A stretch of DNA of 64,000 bases, from assembly GCA_964578625.1 (NCBI GenBank), contig CAZODQ010000001.1:186001-250000 (forward strand), read 5' to 3'. The notes under the pieces were generated by a model, which worked only from the letters and a program-made list of their open reading frames with translations, was not told the DNA's origin and did not search any database. Position numbers and translations under genes: made by a program. This document shows positions 53,353-61,969 of the stretch, piece by piece. This DNA comes from CAZBSE01 sp964578625 (GTDB taxonomy: Bacteria > Actinomycetota > Humimicrobiia > Humimicrobiales > Humimicrobiaceae). Numbering within the stretch: position 1 is the stretch's first letter; each line of letters opens with the position of its first letter.

Positions 53353-54279
53353 TTACTGCTGAAATAGCCAGGTAGAGAGATATCTTTCACCAGTATCAGG
53401 CAGAATGACAACAATTATCTTACTATATGATTCTTTACGTTCTGCAACTTTTAATGCAGCCCACATTGCAGCTCCGCTTGATATTCCGGTAAAAATTCCT
53501 TCTTTCCTTATAATCTCACGGGTCATATTACCTGCATCATCATTGGAAACCTGAATAATCTCATCAATTATACCTGTATTTAACACCTCCGGAATAAAAC
53601 CTGCACCGATTCCCTGTATTTTGTGAGCCCCGGGACTGCCTCCTGAAAGAACCGGAGAATCCGCCGGCTCGACTGCTATAACTTTGACTGAAGGCTTTTT
53701 TTTCTTTAAGATCTCTCCGACACCGGTAATAGTCCCGCCTGTTCCTACTCCTGCAACAAACACATCCACACTTCCTTCAGTGTCAGCCCATATTTCTTCG
53801 GCAGTTGTTTTCCTGTGAACCTCAGGATTTGCACTATTTTTAAACTGCTGCGGTATAAAACTGTTTTTAATACTTCTCTGGATTTTTTCTGCTTCTTCTA
53901 CTGCTCCCTTCATCCCTTTTGAACCATCGGTCAGAACAAGTTCTGCTCCAAATATTTTAAGAAGCCGTCTTCTCTCCAGGCTCATTGTATCCGGCATGGT
54001 AAGGATCAGCTTGTAATCTCTAGCTGCGCATACAAATGCAAGAGCTATGCCGGTATTTCCACTGGTCGGCTCAATTATAACCGTATCCTTGTTTATTAAA
54101 CCTTCCCTTTCAGCCGCTTTGATCATCGAAATACCGATTCTGTCCTTTACACTTGAAAGCGGGTTGAATGATTCAAGCTTTGCAAGAACTGTTGCATTCA
54201 TTCCCCTGGTCAATCTGTTTATTTTAACTAATGGTGTAAGGCCTATTGTTTCCGTGATATCATTAAAAATTTTACCCAT
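53353..54279 (-). CDS. cysK: Cysteine synthase (O-acetylserine sulfhydrylase)
   Basis: A 308-residue PLP enzyme that makes cysteine from O-acetylserine and sulfide. The PLP lysine is Lys45 in NPLSSVKDRIG; TSGNTGIAL is the asparagine loop and GVGTGGTITG the phosphate loop. GGGGAG lies nine bases before the ATG. It lies between metY and metX, an arrangement for joint use of sulfide. Cystathionine beta-synthase-type activity cannot be excluded but the length lacks the extra CBS domains. Confidence 0.96.
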   Translation of the reverse strand: MGKIFNDITETIGLTPLVKINRLTRGMNATVLAKLESFNPLSSVKDRIGISMIKAAEREGLINKDTVIIEPTSGNTGIALAFVCAARDYKLILTMPDTMSLERRRLLKIFGAELVLTDGSKGMKGAVEEAEKIQRSIKNSFIPQQFKNSANPEVHRKTTAEEIWADTEGSVDVFVAGVGTGGTITGVGEILKKKKPSVKVIAVEPADSPVLSGGSPGAHKIQGIGAGFIPEVLNTGIIDEIIQVSNDDAGNMTREIIRKEGIFTGISSGAAMWAALKVAERKESYSKIIVVILPDTGERYLSTWLFQQ

Positions 54280-54357
54280 AAGTTCAAACTCCCCATTATA
54301 TCTTTAAATAATTAAAAAACTCTTAAATCTTCCCACCTGCAATACACTTACAATTAA

Positions 54358-55650
54358 TCATACTTTACCAAGCGCCTGGTCAATATCATCAATAATATCT
54401 TCTATATCTTCTATGCCTATCGAAAGTCTTATATAATCGATTGTAACTCCGGTCGATTCCTGTTCCTGGCGGGAAAGCTGCTGGTGCGTAGTGCTTGCGG
54501 GATGGATTGCCAGTGTTTTTGCATCACCAATATTCGCAAGATGTGATATTAGTTTAAGTGATTCAATGAATTTCTTACCTTCCTTAGAACCTCCTTTTAT
54601 GCCGAAACCGACTATTGCACCTGCTCCTTTAAGTAAATATTTTTTTACCAGGTTTTTTTCCGGACTGGAATCCAGACCCGGGTAATTGACCCATGAGACT
54701 TTAGGGTGACCCTCAAGATACTCTGCAACTTTAAGAGCATTTTCCGAATGCCTTATCATTCTCAAATGCAGAGTTTCCAGCCCCTGCAGGAATAAGAATG
54801 AATTGAAAGGAGAAAGACACGGCCCTAAATCTCTTAGAAGGTTTACCCTGGCCTTGACTATGTAAGCAATATTCCCAAGAGACTTAAATTCCTTTATAAA
54901 ATTCATCCCATGATAGCTCGGGTCAGGATCAGCAATCAAAGGAAATCTGCCATTGGTCCAATCAAATCTGCCGGAATCGACAATAATACCTCCTATTGAT
55001 GTGCCGTGTCCCCCGATAAACTTAGTTGCCGAATAGACCACAATATCCGCACCATAATCAATCGGCCTTAGTAGATAGGGCGTTACAGTATTGTCAACTA
55101 TAAGCGGAACACCATTATCATGGGCAATTTCCGCAAGTCTTTCTAAATCTGTGACGTTCAGTTTTGGATTACCTATCGATTCCGCATAAATCGCTTTCGT
55201 TCTATTAGTCACTGCTCTTTTAAAACTGGTTAAATCCTCTGATTTTGCAAACTTTACACTGATCCCGAAGCGCTTAAAGGTATTATCAAACAAAGTATAT
55301 GTCCCTCCATATAAGTTATCTGCAGAAATTATCTCATCACCAGCCTGCGCTATATTTAATATTGCTATTGTCTCCGCTGCCTGTCCGCTTGCAACTGCAA
55401 GAGCTCCTATTCCTCCCTCTATTGCGGTTATCCTCTTTTCCAACACATCGCTTGTAGGATTCATTATACGACTGTATATGTTCCCGAATTCCTTTAAGGC
55501 AAAAAGATTTGCAGCATGTTCCGTACTTTTAAACTGATAAGAAGTGGTCTGGTAAATAGGCACAGCTCTTGCTCCGGTTGCGGGATCGGGCTCGTGACCC
55601 CCATGAAGCATAAGAGTTTCAACCTTTAGTTTTGAATCTATTTTGCTCAT
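54358..55650 (-). CDS. metY: O-acetylhomoserine sulfhydrylase
   Basis: A 430-residue PLP enzyme of the Cys/Met-metabolism family that converts O-acetylhomoserine and sulfide to homocysteine. The PLP lysine is Lys210 in YSATKFIGGHGTSIGG. GARAVPIYQTTSY, YSRIMNPT and HPASTTHQQLS follow the MetY pattern, and the approximately 430-residue length separates it from cystathionine synthases (about 380). AAAGGAG precedes the ATG. It leads the metY-cysK-metX-metW run, 101 nt downstream of the Rrf2 gene. Confidence 0.96.
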   Translation of the reverse strand: MSKIDSKLKVETLMLHGGHEPDPATGARAVPIYQTTSYQFKSTEHAANLFALKEFGNIYSRIMNPTSDVLEKRITAIEGGIGALAVASGQAAETIAILNIAQAGDEIISADNLYGGTYTLFDNTFKRFGISVKFAKSEDLTSFKRAVTNRTKAIYAESIGNPKLNVTDLERLAEIAHDNGVPLIVDNTVTPYLLRPIDYGADIVVYSATKFIGGHGTSIGGIIVDSGRFDWTNGRFPLIADPDPSYHGMNFIKEFKSLGNIAYIVKARVNLLRDLGPCLSPFNSFLFLQGLETLHLRMIRHSENALKVAEYLEGHPKVSWVNYPGLDSSPEKNLVKKYLLKGAGAIVGFGIKGGSKEGKKFIESLKLISHLANIGDAKTLAIHPASTTHQQLSRQEQESTGVTIDYIRLSIGIEDIEDIIDDIDQALGKV

Positions 55651-55751
55651 AATATCTGGCTCCTTTTCCTTTGGTTTAAAACTAAATTTTTAAAACTAAT
55701 TATTTACAGGTTATTTCCGGTATTATTTTGTCAGTATGTAAATTTTTATAT

Positions 55752-56192
55752 TTAGATACTATACATGACTAAATTTTCGGCCTTTTCTTCCCGCATCTTT
55801 ACCAGATCATCCAGGGTAAATGAATCAAGAACTTCTGAAATCTTTCCGCCTAATTTAGTCCAGATCTCCCTTGTCACACAGGTCGTTACCTTCCCGCAAA
55901 CCGAAGGATTTTTTACGCAATCAATTAAACTTAAATCCCCTTCTAAAATTTCCACAATTTCTTTCAATTTGATCTTTGAAGGCGGCCTGCTTAAAACATA
56001 CCCGCTATGTGCGCCGCTATATGTACTGACAAGGCCTTTTCCTTTCAGAGGTATTATTATCTGGCTTAAATATTTCTCCGATACATCGATATTTCTTGCA
56101 ATTTCTTTTAAAAAAACAGGCTCTTTTTTAAAATTGGCCGCTATCTCTATCATCAATCTTAGTCCGTATCTCGCTCTTGTAGAAATCCTCAC
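55752..56192 (-). CDS. Rrf2-family transcriptional regulator with three cysteines (IscR-like cluster motif)
   Basis: A 146-residue winged-helix regulator. MRISTRARYGLRLMIEIA (1-18), the recognition helix SEKYLSQIIIPLKGKGLV and wing SGAHSGYVLSRPP are Rrf2 signatures. Cys92, Cys99 and Cys105 are close to the [2Fe-2S] cysteines of E. coli IscR (92, 98, 104). The start is GTG with GGAAGG upstream. It stands directly before metY-cysK-metX-metW, so a role in sulfur metabolism like that of Bacillus CymR is likely, possibly through an Fe-S cluster. Its own promoter carries an inverted repeat suitable for autoregulation. Confidence 0.9.
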   Translation of the reverse strand: MRISTRARYGLRLMIEIAANFKKEPVFLKEIARNIDVSEKYLSQIIIPLKGKGLVSTYSGAHSGYVLSRPPSKIKLKEIVEILEGDLSLIDCVKNPSVCGKVTTCVTREIWTKLGGKISEVLDSFTLDDLVKMREEKAENLVMYSI

Positions 56193-56215
56193 TTCCTGCC
56201 TTCCGATTTATTATT

Positions 56216-56272
56216 AATACTACTTATATTATTTAATTAGTAGTATTATAGATTAAAAAGAATTATTGTCAA
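56216..56272 (-). promoter_or_regulatory. Consensus promoter and inverted-repeat operator of the Rrf2/sulfur operon
   Basis: TTGACA (56267-56272), a 16-bp spacer and TATAAT (56245-56250) on the minus strand are both 6/6. A perfect 9-bp inverted repeat AATACTACT/AGTAGTATT (56216-56224, 56239-56247, 14-bp spacer) begins at the -10 hexamer and extends over the start site, about 24 bp upstream of the GTG. It is a natural autorepression site for the Rrf2 protein. Confidence 0.7.
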
Positions 56273-56333
56273 ATATACTAATGCCTTTTTGTATTTTGGG
56301 GATTTGCTTTTTACTTTTATCTCAGACCCGGAA

Positions 56334-57650
56334 TCACTGACTGCTTTCCCTCTTATCCCAGACTCTTTTGGCCTTGCCCTTGCTCCTTTCAATAGTCCTG
56401 GGCTCTTTCAGAATAGCTTTTATTCTAATACCTATAGCCGAATTCAGTTTATCTTCTATAGTCTTTTCAAAATCTTCCAGCTTCATAATTTTTTCCTGGA
56501 AATTTTTCTCTGATACTTCCACCCAGACTTCTATAGTATCCATATAATTTTTCCTGTCAACAATTATTAGATAATGAGGCTCAAGGTCTTTTATATTCAT
56601 AAGTACTTCTTCTATCTGAGAGGGGAATACATTTACTCCTCTTATAATCAGCATGTCGTCGGTTCTTCCTGCAGGTTTTGACATCCTGATAAATGATTTA
56701 CCGCAGGGACATTCTTCCTCTATAAGGTGGCATATATCCTTGGTTCGGTATCTTATAACCGGAAAAGCTTTTTTGGTAAGCGATGTAAAGATCAATTCAC
56801 CTTTCTTTCCGGAAGGAAGTGTCTTGCCGGTTTCAGGGTCAATTACTTCCGCTAAAAAATGATCCTCGTTTATATGCAGGCCGTTTTGCTCCAGGCACTC
56901 GCATGATACTCCGGGACCTATGACTTCGCTCAGGCCGTAGCTATCAAGAGCAGTTATATTTAACCTTTCTTCAAGTTCACCTCTCATAGATTCAGACCAG
57001 GGTTCTGCTCCAAAAAATCCCAGCTTTAAATGCAACTTTTTAAAATCCGCACCAATCCTTTCTCCGACTTCAGACATATACAAAGCATACGAAGGTGTGC
57101 TGCAGAGAATAGTTGATTTAAAGTCATTCATGATTTTTATCTGCCGTTCCGTATTACCGCCAGAGATGGGAACTACCAGTGATCCTAATTTCTCGGCTGC
57201 ATACTGAAACCCAAATCCACCAGTAAACATTCCAAATCCGTGGCTTACCTGCACTACATCTTCTTTCCTTGTTCCAACATCGTACATTATCCTTGCCAGC
57301 ACTTCAGCCCAGACTTCAATGTCATCTCTGGTATACCCCACTACGGTAGGATTTCCTGTTGTCCCTGATGATGAATGTACCCTTATGACTTCACTGAGAG
57401 GGGTACAGAACAGCTCAAATGGATAATTTTCCCTCAGATCTTCTTTAGATGTAAAAGGAAGCTTTTCAATATCTTTTACACTTTTTAATTTATCGGGATC
57501 AAGCCCGGCATTGTCAATTCTTTTCTTATAAAACTCATTATTTTTATAGACGTGCTTTAAGGTATCTATCAATCTCTCAAGCTGGACAGACTCTATTTTA
57601 TCCCTGCTCGCAGTTGAAATTTTTTCATCCCAAAATTTTTTCTCAACCAT
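56334..57650 (-). CDS. Phenylacetate-CoA ligase (first copy)
   Basis: A 438-residue adenylate-forming enzyme of the PaaK family that activates phenylacetate or related aryl acids to CoA esters with ATP to AMP. The P-loop SSSGTTGNPTVVGYT (about 91-105), YGLSEVIGPGVS and ILKEPRTIERSKGKAKRV with the C-terminal lysine are family marks. It lies three bases after a second, closely similar copy (57654-58970). Two copies suggest two substrate ranges, for example phenylacetate and indoleacetate. It may run in reverse to make ATP from aryl-acetyl-CoA produced by IorAB. Confidence 0.93.
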   Translation of the reverse strand: MVEKKFWDEKISTASRDKIESVQLERLIDTLKHVYKNNEFYKKRIDNAGLDPDKLKSVKDIEKLPFTSKEDLRENYPFELFCTPLSEVIRVHSSSGTTGNPTVVGYTRDDIEVWAEVLARIMYDVGTRKEDVVQVSHGFGMFTGGFGFQYAAEKLGSLVVPISGGNTERQIKIMNDFKSTILCSTPSYALYMSEVGERIGADFKKLHLKLGFFGAEPWSESMRGELEERLNITALDSYGLSEVIGPGVSCECLEQNGLHINEDHFLAEVIDPETGKTLPSGKKGELIFTSLTKKAFPVIRYRTKDICHLIEEECPCGKSFIRMSKPAGRTDDMLIIRGVNVFPSQIEEVLMNIKDLEPHYLIIVDRKNYMDTIEVWVEVSEKNFQEKIMKLEDFEKTIEDKLNSAIGIRIKAILKEPRTIERSKGKAKRVWDKRESSQ

Positions 57651-57653
57651 TAT

Positions 57654-58970
57654 TTAAAGAGTTTCCCCTTTCCTCCTGTCTAAAACTCTTTTAGCTTTAC
57701 CGGTGCTTCTCTGGATAGTTTTGGGTTCTTTTAGTTTAACATCTATTTTTACTCCTATAGCAGAATAAAGTTTATGCTCAACTGATGATTCAAACTTCTC
57801 CAGTTCGTTCATTTTCTCCGAAAATACATCTTCCGATACTTCAATCCACAATTCCAGGGTGTCTAAATATTTTTTCCTGTCCACGACAATGAGATAATGA
57901 GGTTCGACTTCCTTAATTTTCATAAGTACTTCTTCTATCTGTGACGGGAACACATTTACTCCCCTTATTATCAGCATATCATCAGTTCTGCCTACAGGCT
58001 TCGCCATCCTGGCATGTGTTCTGCCGCATACACATTTGTCGGTATTAATAATTGAAAGATCCCTGGTCCTGTATCTTATTAAAGGAAGCGCCTCCTTAGT
58101 AAGAGATGTGAAAACCATTTCACCTATCTTTCCCGGCGGAAGCTTCTTTCCTGTTTTTGAGTCAACTATTTCAATTATAAAATGATCCTCAGCTACATGA
58201 AGACCTTTTTTATGGGTGCATTCACAGGAAACTCCCGGACCGATTACTTCACTGAGGCCGTAGATATCAATAGCCTGAATACGAAGCCTCTTCTCGATTT
58301 CGCTTCTCATCTCCTCAGTCCATGGTTCGGCCCCCATTATTCCTACAGCCAGCGGGAGCTTTTCAAAATCAACACCCAGTTCATTTCCCACTTCAGCAAG
58401 ATACAGGCCGTAGGAAGGGGTGCAGCATATCACCGTAGAGCGATAATCAGTCATTATCTTAAGCTGCCTTTCGGTATTACCTCCTGACGCCGGGATTACC
58501 ATTGCCCCCAATAGTTCGCCGCCGTAATGAAGGCCAAGTCCTCCTGTAAACAAACCGTAACCATAACTATTCTGGATTATATCCTCTTTTCTTACTCCAG
58601 CCCCGTACAGATCCCTTGCAATCAGGTTAGCCCACATTGAAATGTCATTTTTGGTATACCCTACAACCGTAGGATTACCTGTCGTTCCGGAAGAAGAATG
58701 GATCCTAACCACTTCATCCATAGGCCTTGCAAAAAATCCGAACGGATAATTTTTACGGAGATCATCTTTGGTAGTAAAGGGGATTTTCTCTATATCATTA
58801 AGGCTGTTGAAATCCCCGGGATTTATCCCTGCATCGTCAAAACTCTTTTTATAAAAATCTACGTTACTATAAGCATTTACCAAAGTTTTTTTCAGCCTCT
58901 CAAGCTGAAGCTTTTCAAGCTTGTCCCTCGATAAGGTTTCTACTTCCTCTTCCCAGTAAATACTACCCAT
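57654..58970 (-). CDS. Phenylacetate-CoA ligase (second copy)
   Basis: A 438-residue paralogue of the adjacent ligase with the same P-loop (SSSGTTGNPTVVGYT) and C-terminal IQRSTGKAKRV. An upstream in-frame start would add seven residues. ATG 58970 is chosen because AAAGGAG lies 8 nt before it, and this gives the same length as its neighbour. The two differ mainly in the central substrate region (for example residues 150-230), so substrate choice probably differs. It follows the SSS symporter gene by 38 nt. Confidence 0.93.
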   Translation of the reverse strand: MGSIYWEEEVETLSRDKLEKLQLERLKKTLVNAYSNVDFYKKSFDDAGINPGDFNSLNDIEKIPFTTKDDLRKNYPFGFFARPMDEVVRIHSSSGTTGNPTVVGYTKNDISMWANLIARDLYGAGVRKEDIIQNSYGYGLFTGGLGLHYGGELLGAMVIPASGGNTERQLKIMTDYRSTVICCTPSYGLYLAEVGNELGVDFEKLPLAVGIMGAEPWTEEMRSEIEKRLRIQAIDIYGLSEVIGPGVSCECTHKKGLHVAEDHFIIEIVDSKTGKKLPPGKIGEMVFTSLTKEALPLIRYRTRDLSIINTDKCVCGRTHARMAKPVGRTDDMLIIRGVNVFPSQIEEVLMKIKEVEPHYLIVVDRKKYLDTLELWIEVSEDVFSEKMNELEKFESSVEHKLYSAIGVKIDVKLKEPKTIQRSTGKAKRVLDRRKGETL

Positions 58971-59008
58971 AAGATGATCTCCTTTCCTCATAAAATCTAT
59001 TACCTGTA

Positions 59009-60604
59009 CTATTTAAAGCATTTGTCTATTATTTCTTTTTTAACCGGTTTGGTAAACAGAGTCACAATAACAGTAACAATAAATGCCAGCGGGAAAGCAA
59101 TAAGTATGGGGTGAATCGCACTCCATGGATATGCAAGTAAACTCTCTTTGCCGGTTAATGCATTTACGACCAATAAAACTTTGGCAGTTTCTGCATGCAC
59201 AAAGAACATCCAGAATATGCTGGCTGCCAGACCGACTACCATTCCGCTAATGGCGGCAGCTTTGGAAGTCCTCTTCCAGTAAAGTCCCAGTACATACATA
59301 GGCAGGAATACCGCTGCGCAGACACCAAAGAAGAGTGCTGTACCCAATGCAATAATACTTATCGGCAGATAATAGCCCAGAGCTACACTGACAATAATTC
59401 CTATTACTACTCCTACTTTAGTGATAAGCAGACCCTTTCTGGATTTTGTCTGTTCCTGTTTTTCAGTAATTGCAGTACCGACTTGCAGCATATCTCTTGA
59501 AAAAGCAGTTCCTAAAGCGTGGAACTGGGAACTTATAGTAGACATTGCAGCAGCAAGAAGTGTCAGCATAAATATATACACAAACCATGGGGGCATTGCC
59601 ATATTGATAAAGGTGGGAATCACCAGATCTGTATTGCCTTCTGCTGCAGCTATGGCAACATTTCCTGTCTGGTTAAAGAAATAAACATTTGAAAGTGCAC
59701 CTACTACGAATGCGACACCGGTCATAAACAGGATAAATATACCTCCGACTAAAACTGCTCTGTTTAATTGTCTATTGTTCTTTACAGTCATAAATCTAAC
59801 TGCCAGCTGGGGCTGAGCAAGTACTCCAATACCAACACCTAAAATTATGGTTGAAACAAGTTTCCACCATATCGGAGAGCCGTAAGAAGGCATTGTAGTC
59901 CACCCGTGAAGGCCGCCTGCAGTCAGGCTTTCGGGTACTTTGGAAGCTAAGTTCGTAAGTGCCTCATGTGCAGGTATAATACCGCCGAGCGCCCTGTAAG
60001 TCAAAATAATAAGCGCTACCATTCCTATAAACATAATAGTTCCCTGGAGAGCATCGGTATACATAACACCCTTAAGCCCGCCAGCAATTACGTAGGCAGC
60101 GACAATAATAGAGAATATAGCCAGTGACAGTACAAAATTGATATTTAATGTACTTTCAATAAATCTTGCCGCACCTATCAGTACCACACCTGTATAAATA
60201 GGCATAAAAAGAAATATTACCACACCGCCCAATATCTGTATAAATCTTGAGTCATATCTTCTGCCCAGAAATTCCGGAAAAGTATGCGCTTCCAGTTTCA
60301 TTCCCATCTGCCTGGTCCTTTTCCCGAAAAATATAAAGGCTATGGCTATACCAACGGCAATATTTAAAAAGGTAAGCCACAAAAGCCCCATTCCAAGAAC
60401 TCCTGCTGCTCCACCAAATCCTACTATTGCTGAAGTGGAAATAAAGGTTGCACCATAGGAAAGGGCCATAACATAAGGATGGATCTGCCTGCCTGCAATC
60501 ATGAAATCTCCTGTAGTCCTGGTACCCCTGTATCCCAGATAGCCTAAAAAACCTATAACCAGAAGATATACTATGACAATTGCACTAAATAATGGAATGT
60601 TCAC
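59009..60604 (-). CDS. Sodium:solute symporter (SSS family)
   Basis: A 531-residue inner-membrane carrier with about 13 helices. Typical SSS features: GDFMIAGRQIHPYVMALSYGATFISTSAIVGFGGAAG near the N terminus, SGG-like AGGLKGVMYTDALQG (about 173-187) and the late STISSQFHALGTAFSRD (about 356-372). It imports an organic acid with sodium. The context suggests an aryl or carboxylic acid used by the two CoA ligases. The GTG start at 60604 has AAAGGAG six bases upstream. A 35-residue accessory protein is encoded just upstream. Confidence 0.93.
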   Translation of the reverse strand: MNIPLFSAIVIVYLLVIGFLGYLGYRGTRTTGDFMIAGRQIHPYVMALSYGATFISTSAIVGFGGAAGVLGMGLLWLTFLNIAVGIAIAFIFFGKRTRQMGMKLEAHTFPEFLGRRYDSRFIQILGGVVIFLFMPIYTGVVLIGAARFIESTLNINFVLSLAIFSIIVAAYVIAGGLKGVMYTDALQGTIMFIGMVALIILTYRALGGIIPAHEALTNLASKVPESLTAGGLHGWTTMPSYGSPIWWKLVSTIILGVGIGVLAQPQLAVRFMTVKNNRQLNRAVLVGGIFILFMTGVAFVVGALSNVYFFNQTGNVAIAAAEGNTDLVIPTFINMAMPPWFVYIFMLTLLAAAMSTISSQFHALGTAFSRDMLQVGTAITEKQEQTKSRKGLLITKVGVVIGIIVSVALGYYLPISIIALGTALFFGVCAAVFLPMYVLGLYWKRTSKAAAISGMVVGLAASIFWMFFVHAETAKVLLVVNALTGKESLLAYPWSAIHPILIAFPLAFIVTVIVTLFTKPVKKEIIDKCFK

Positions 60605-60650
60605 TTAATTCTCCTTTCTGTGATCTTTAAAACTTCTATCACACGTTTTA

Positions 60651-60758
60651 CTATTTGTCTTTGTTCCACATCACCGCTCCGTAGACTATGCAAAATACAG
60701 TGCTCAATATGCATAGTAAATAAGCCAGAAAAATTGATACACCAGCAAAGCCTAACAT
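60651..60758 (-). CDS. Symporter small accessory membrane protein (35 aa)
   Basis: A 35-residue open frame starting at ATG 60756-60758 with AAAGGAGGG five bases upstream. It has one hydrophobic helix (about 5-30) containing AYLLCILSTVFCIVYG, followed by WNKDK. This agrees with a family of very small proteins found immediately upstream of SSS symporters (my recollection of the 'symporter small accessory protein' pattern). It would sit in the membrane beside the transporter. The 46-nt gap to the symporter and shared strand support co-expression. It is too small for most gene callers. Confidence 0.8.
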   Translation of the reverse strand: MLGFAGVSIFLAYLLCILSTVFCIVYGAVMWNKDK

Positions 60759-60816
60759 ATGCCCTCCTTTCAGTTTTAAAATTTTTAATATTAAAAACCT
60801 ATATTTATTTAACTGG

Positions 60817-61212
60817 TCAACTGCAAAGCTTTACACCATTTTCAACCAGAATCCTCTCTGCTTCGGCAATATCAGCAACACTTAATACTATCCTCGTCCC
60901 TGCAATAACATATATGTAATCTATGTTTATTCCTTCATCGGCTAAAATACTAAGGATATTATAAAGCTGACCTGGTTTATCTTCTACCTCTACACAGATA
61001 ACATCGGCCATATGGGTTGTAAAACCAGCTTCTTTAAGCAGCTGTCTTGACTTTTCAACATCACTTACCACAAGCCGGAGTATACCGTAATCTCTTGCTT
61101 CAGTGGTTGAAAATCCCTGCATGTTTATATTCTGGTCCTTTAAAATTTTTGATACCTCTGCCAGCCTGCCCGACTGATTCTCCAGAAAAACAGTCAATTG
61201 TTTTATGGACAT
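60817..61212 (-). CDS. Tandem ACT-domain protein
   Basis: A 131-residue protein made of two ACT modules (about 1-65 and 68-131): KQLTVFLENQSGRLAEVSKILKDQNINMQGFS and VICVEVEDKPGQLYNILSILADEGINIDYIYV. ACT pairs bind amino acids and regulate enzymes or transport. Such small double-ACT proteins are regular neighbours of phenylacetate-CoA ligase and indolepyruvate oxidoreductase genes. It lies 23 nt after iorB. The bound ligand, probably an aromatic amino acid, is inferred from context. Confidence 0.9.
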   Translation of the reverse strand: MSIKQLTVFLENQSGRLAEVSKILKDQNINMQGFSTTEARDYGILRLVVSDVEKSRQLLKEAGFTTHMADVICVEVEDKPGQLYNILSILADEGINIDYIYVIAGTRIVLSVADIAEAERILVENGVKLCS

Positions 61213-61235
61213 TTTCCCACCCCGTATTTAATTTG

Positions 61236-61799
61236 CTAACTTATTATTTTTTTACCTTCCTTGAAAGCCTCAATATTTACTTCAATTGCATGTTTGGGAA
61301 CATTTTCTTTTATGGATTTTATCCATGAATCTATTTTTATAGGAATAAAATTAGAGAGGCTTCCTAAAAGGACTGTGTTTGAAACTCTTATCTCATTTAA
61401 ATTTTTTGCTATTTCCGTTGCTTTCACAATCATATGATTAGAAGTATAGCTGGCTAATCTCGATATTATATTTTCCGGATATTCAATGCCATCTAAATAC
61501 ATCGAAACCGGATAAACTTCAAAGTCATTTACAATAATAAATCCTTCTGTATCCAATCTATCAATGTACCTAACCGCTTCCAGCTTTTCCAGGGATACTA
61601 TAAAATCTGCACTGTTCAGGATGGGAGAATAGACCTTTTTCCCAATCCTGACACTGCCGATAACACTCCCCCCTCTTTGAGCCATCCCATGCACTTCGGA
61701 AACCTTGACATCCAGACCATCCAGTAGAGCAGCTTCAGCTAAAACCGTGGTCGTAAGAATTATTCCCTGGCCTCCAACTCCTGAAAATAAAATTGACAT
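61236..61799 (-). CDS. iorB: Indolepyruvate:ferredoxin oxidoreductase, beta subunit
   Basis: A 187-residue gamma-type POR domain subunit. MSILFSGVGGQGIILTTTVLAEAAL and EVHGMAQRGGSVIGSVRIG are the IorB hallmarks. It forms the holoenzyme with IorA, which oxidises arylpyruvates (from Trp, Phe, Tyr transamination) with ferredoxin reduction and yields aryl-acetyl-CoA. The frame extends upstream to an ATG at 61892 that would add 31 unrelated residues. Position 61799 is preferred because the family begins at MxILFSGVGGQG, though neither start has a clear Shine-Dalgarno. Confidence 0.93.
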   Translation of the reverse strand: MSILFSGVGGQGIILTTTVLAEAALLDGLDVKVSEVHGMAQRGGSVIGSVRIGKKVYSPILNSADFIVSLEKLEAVRYIDRLDTEGFIIVNDFEVYPVSMYLDGIEYPENIISRLASYTSNHMIVKATEIAKNLNEIRVSNTVLLGSLSNFIPIKIDSWIKSIKENVPKHAIEVNIEAFKEGKKIIS

Positions 61800-61969
61800 A
61801 ATACTGCCGTTATCCAGGAGTTTCTTCCACTTTTTTAAGTATTTTTCCTGTTTTATGCCTTTCGGCTCATTTTTTTTTGAAAGTATTAACATTATTGTCG
61901 TTTTTCATAAAAAAATGTTTTATTATTTTAAAATAAAAGTTTAATAAAAGAATAACTCATTTATCATCA

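Noticed and set aside
55651..55751. Possible SAM riboswitch or T-box in the metY leader
   Set aside because: The 101-nt gap has no multi-stem structure or conserved T-box/S-box core visible.
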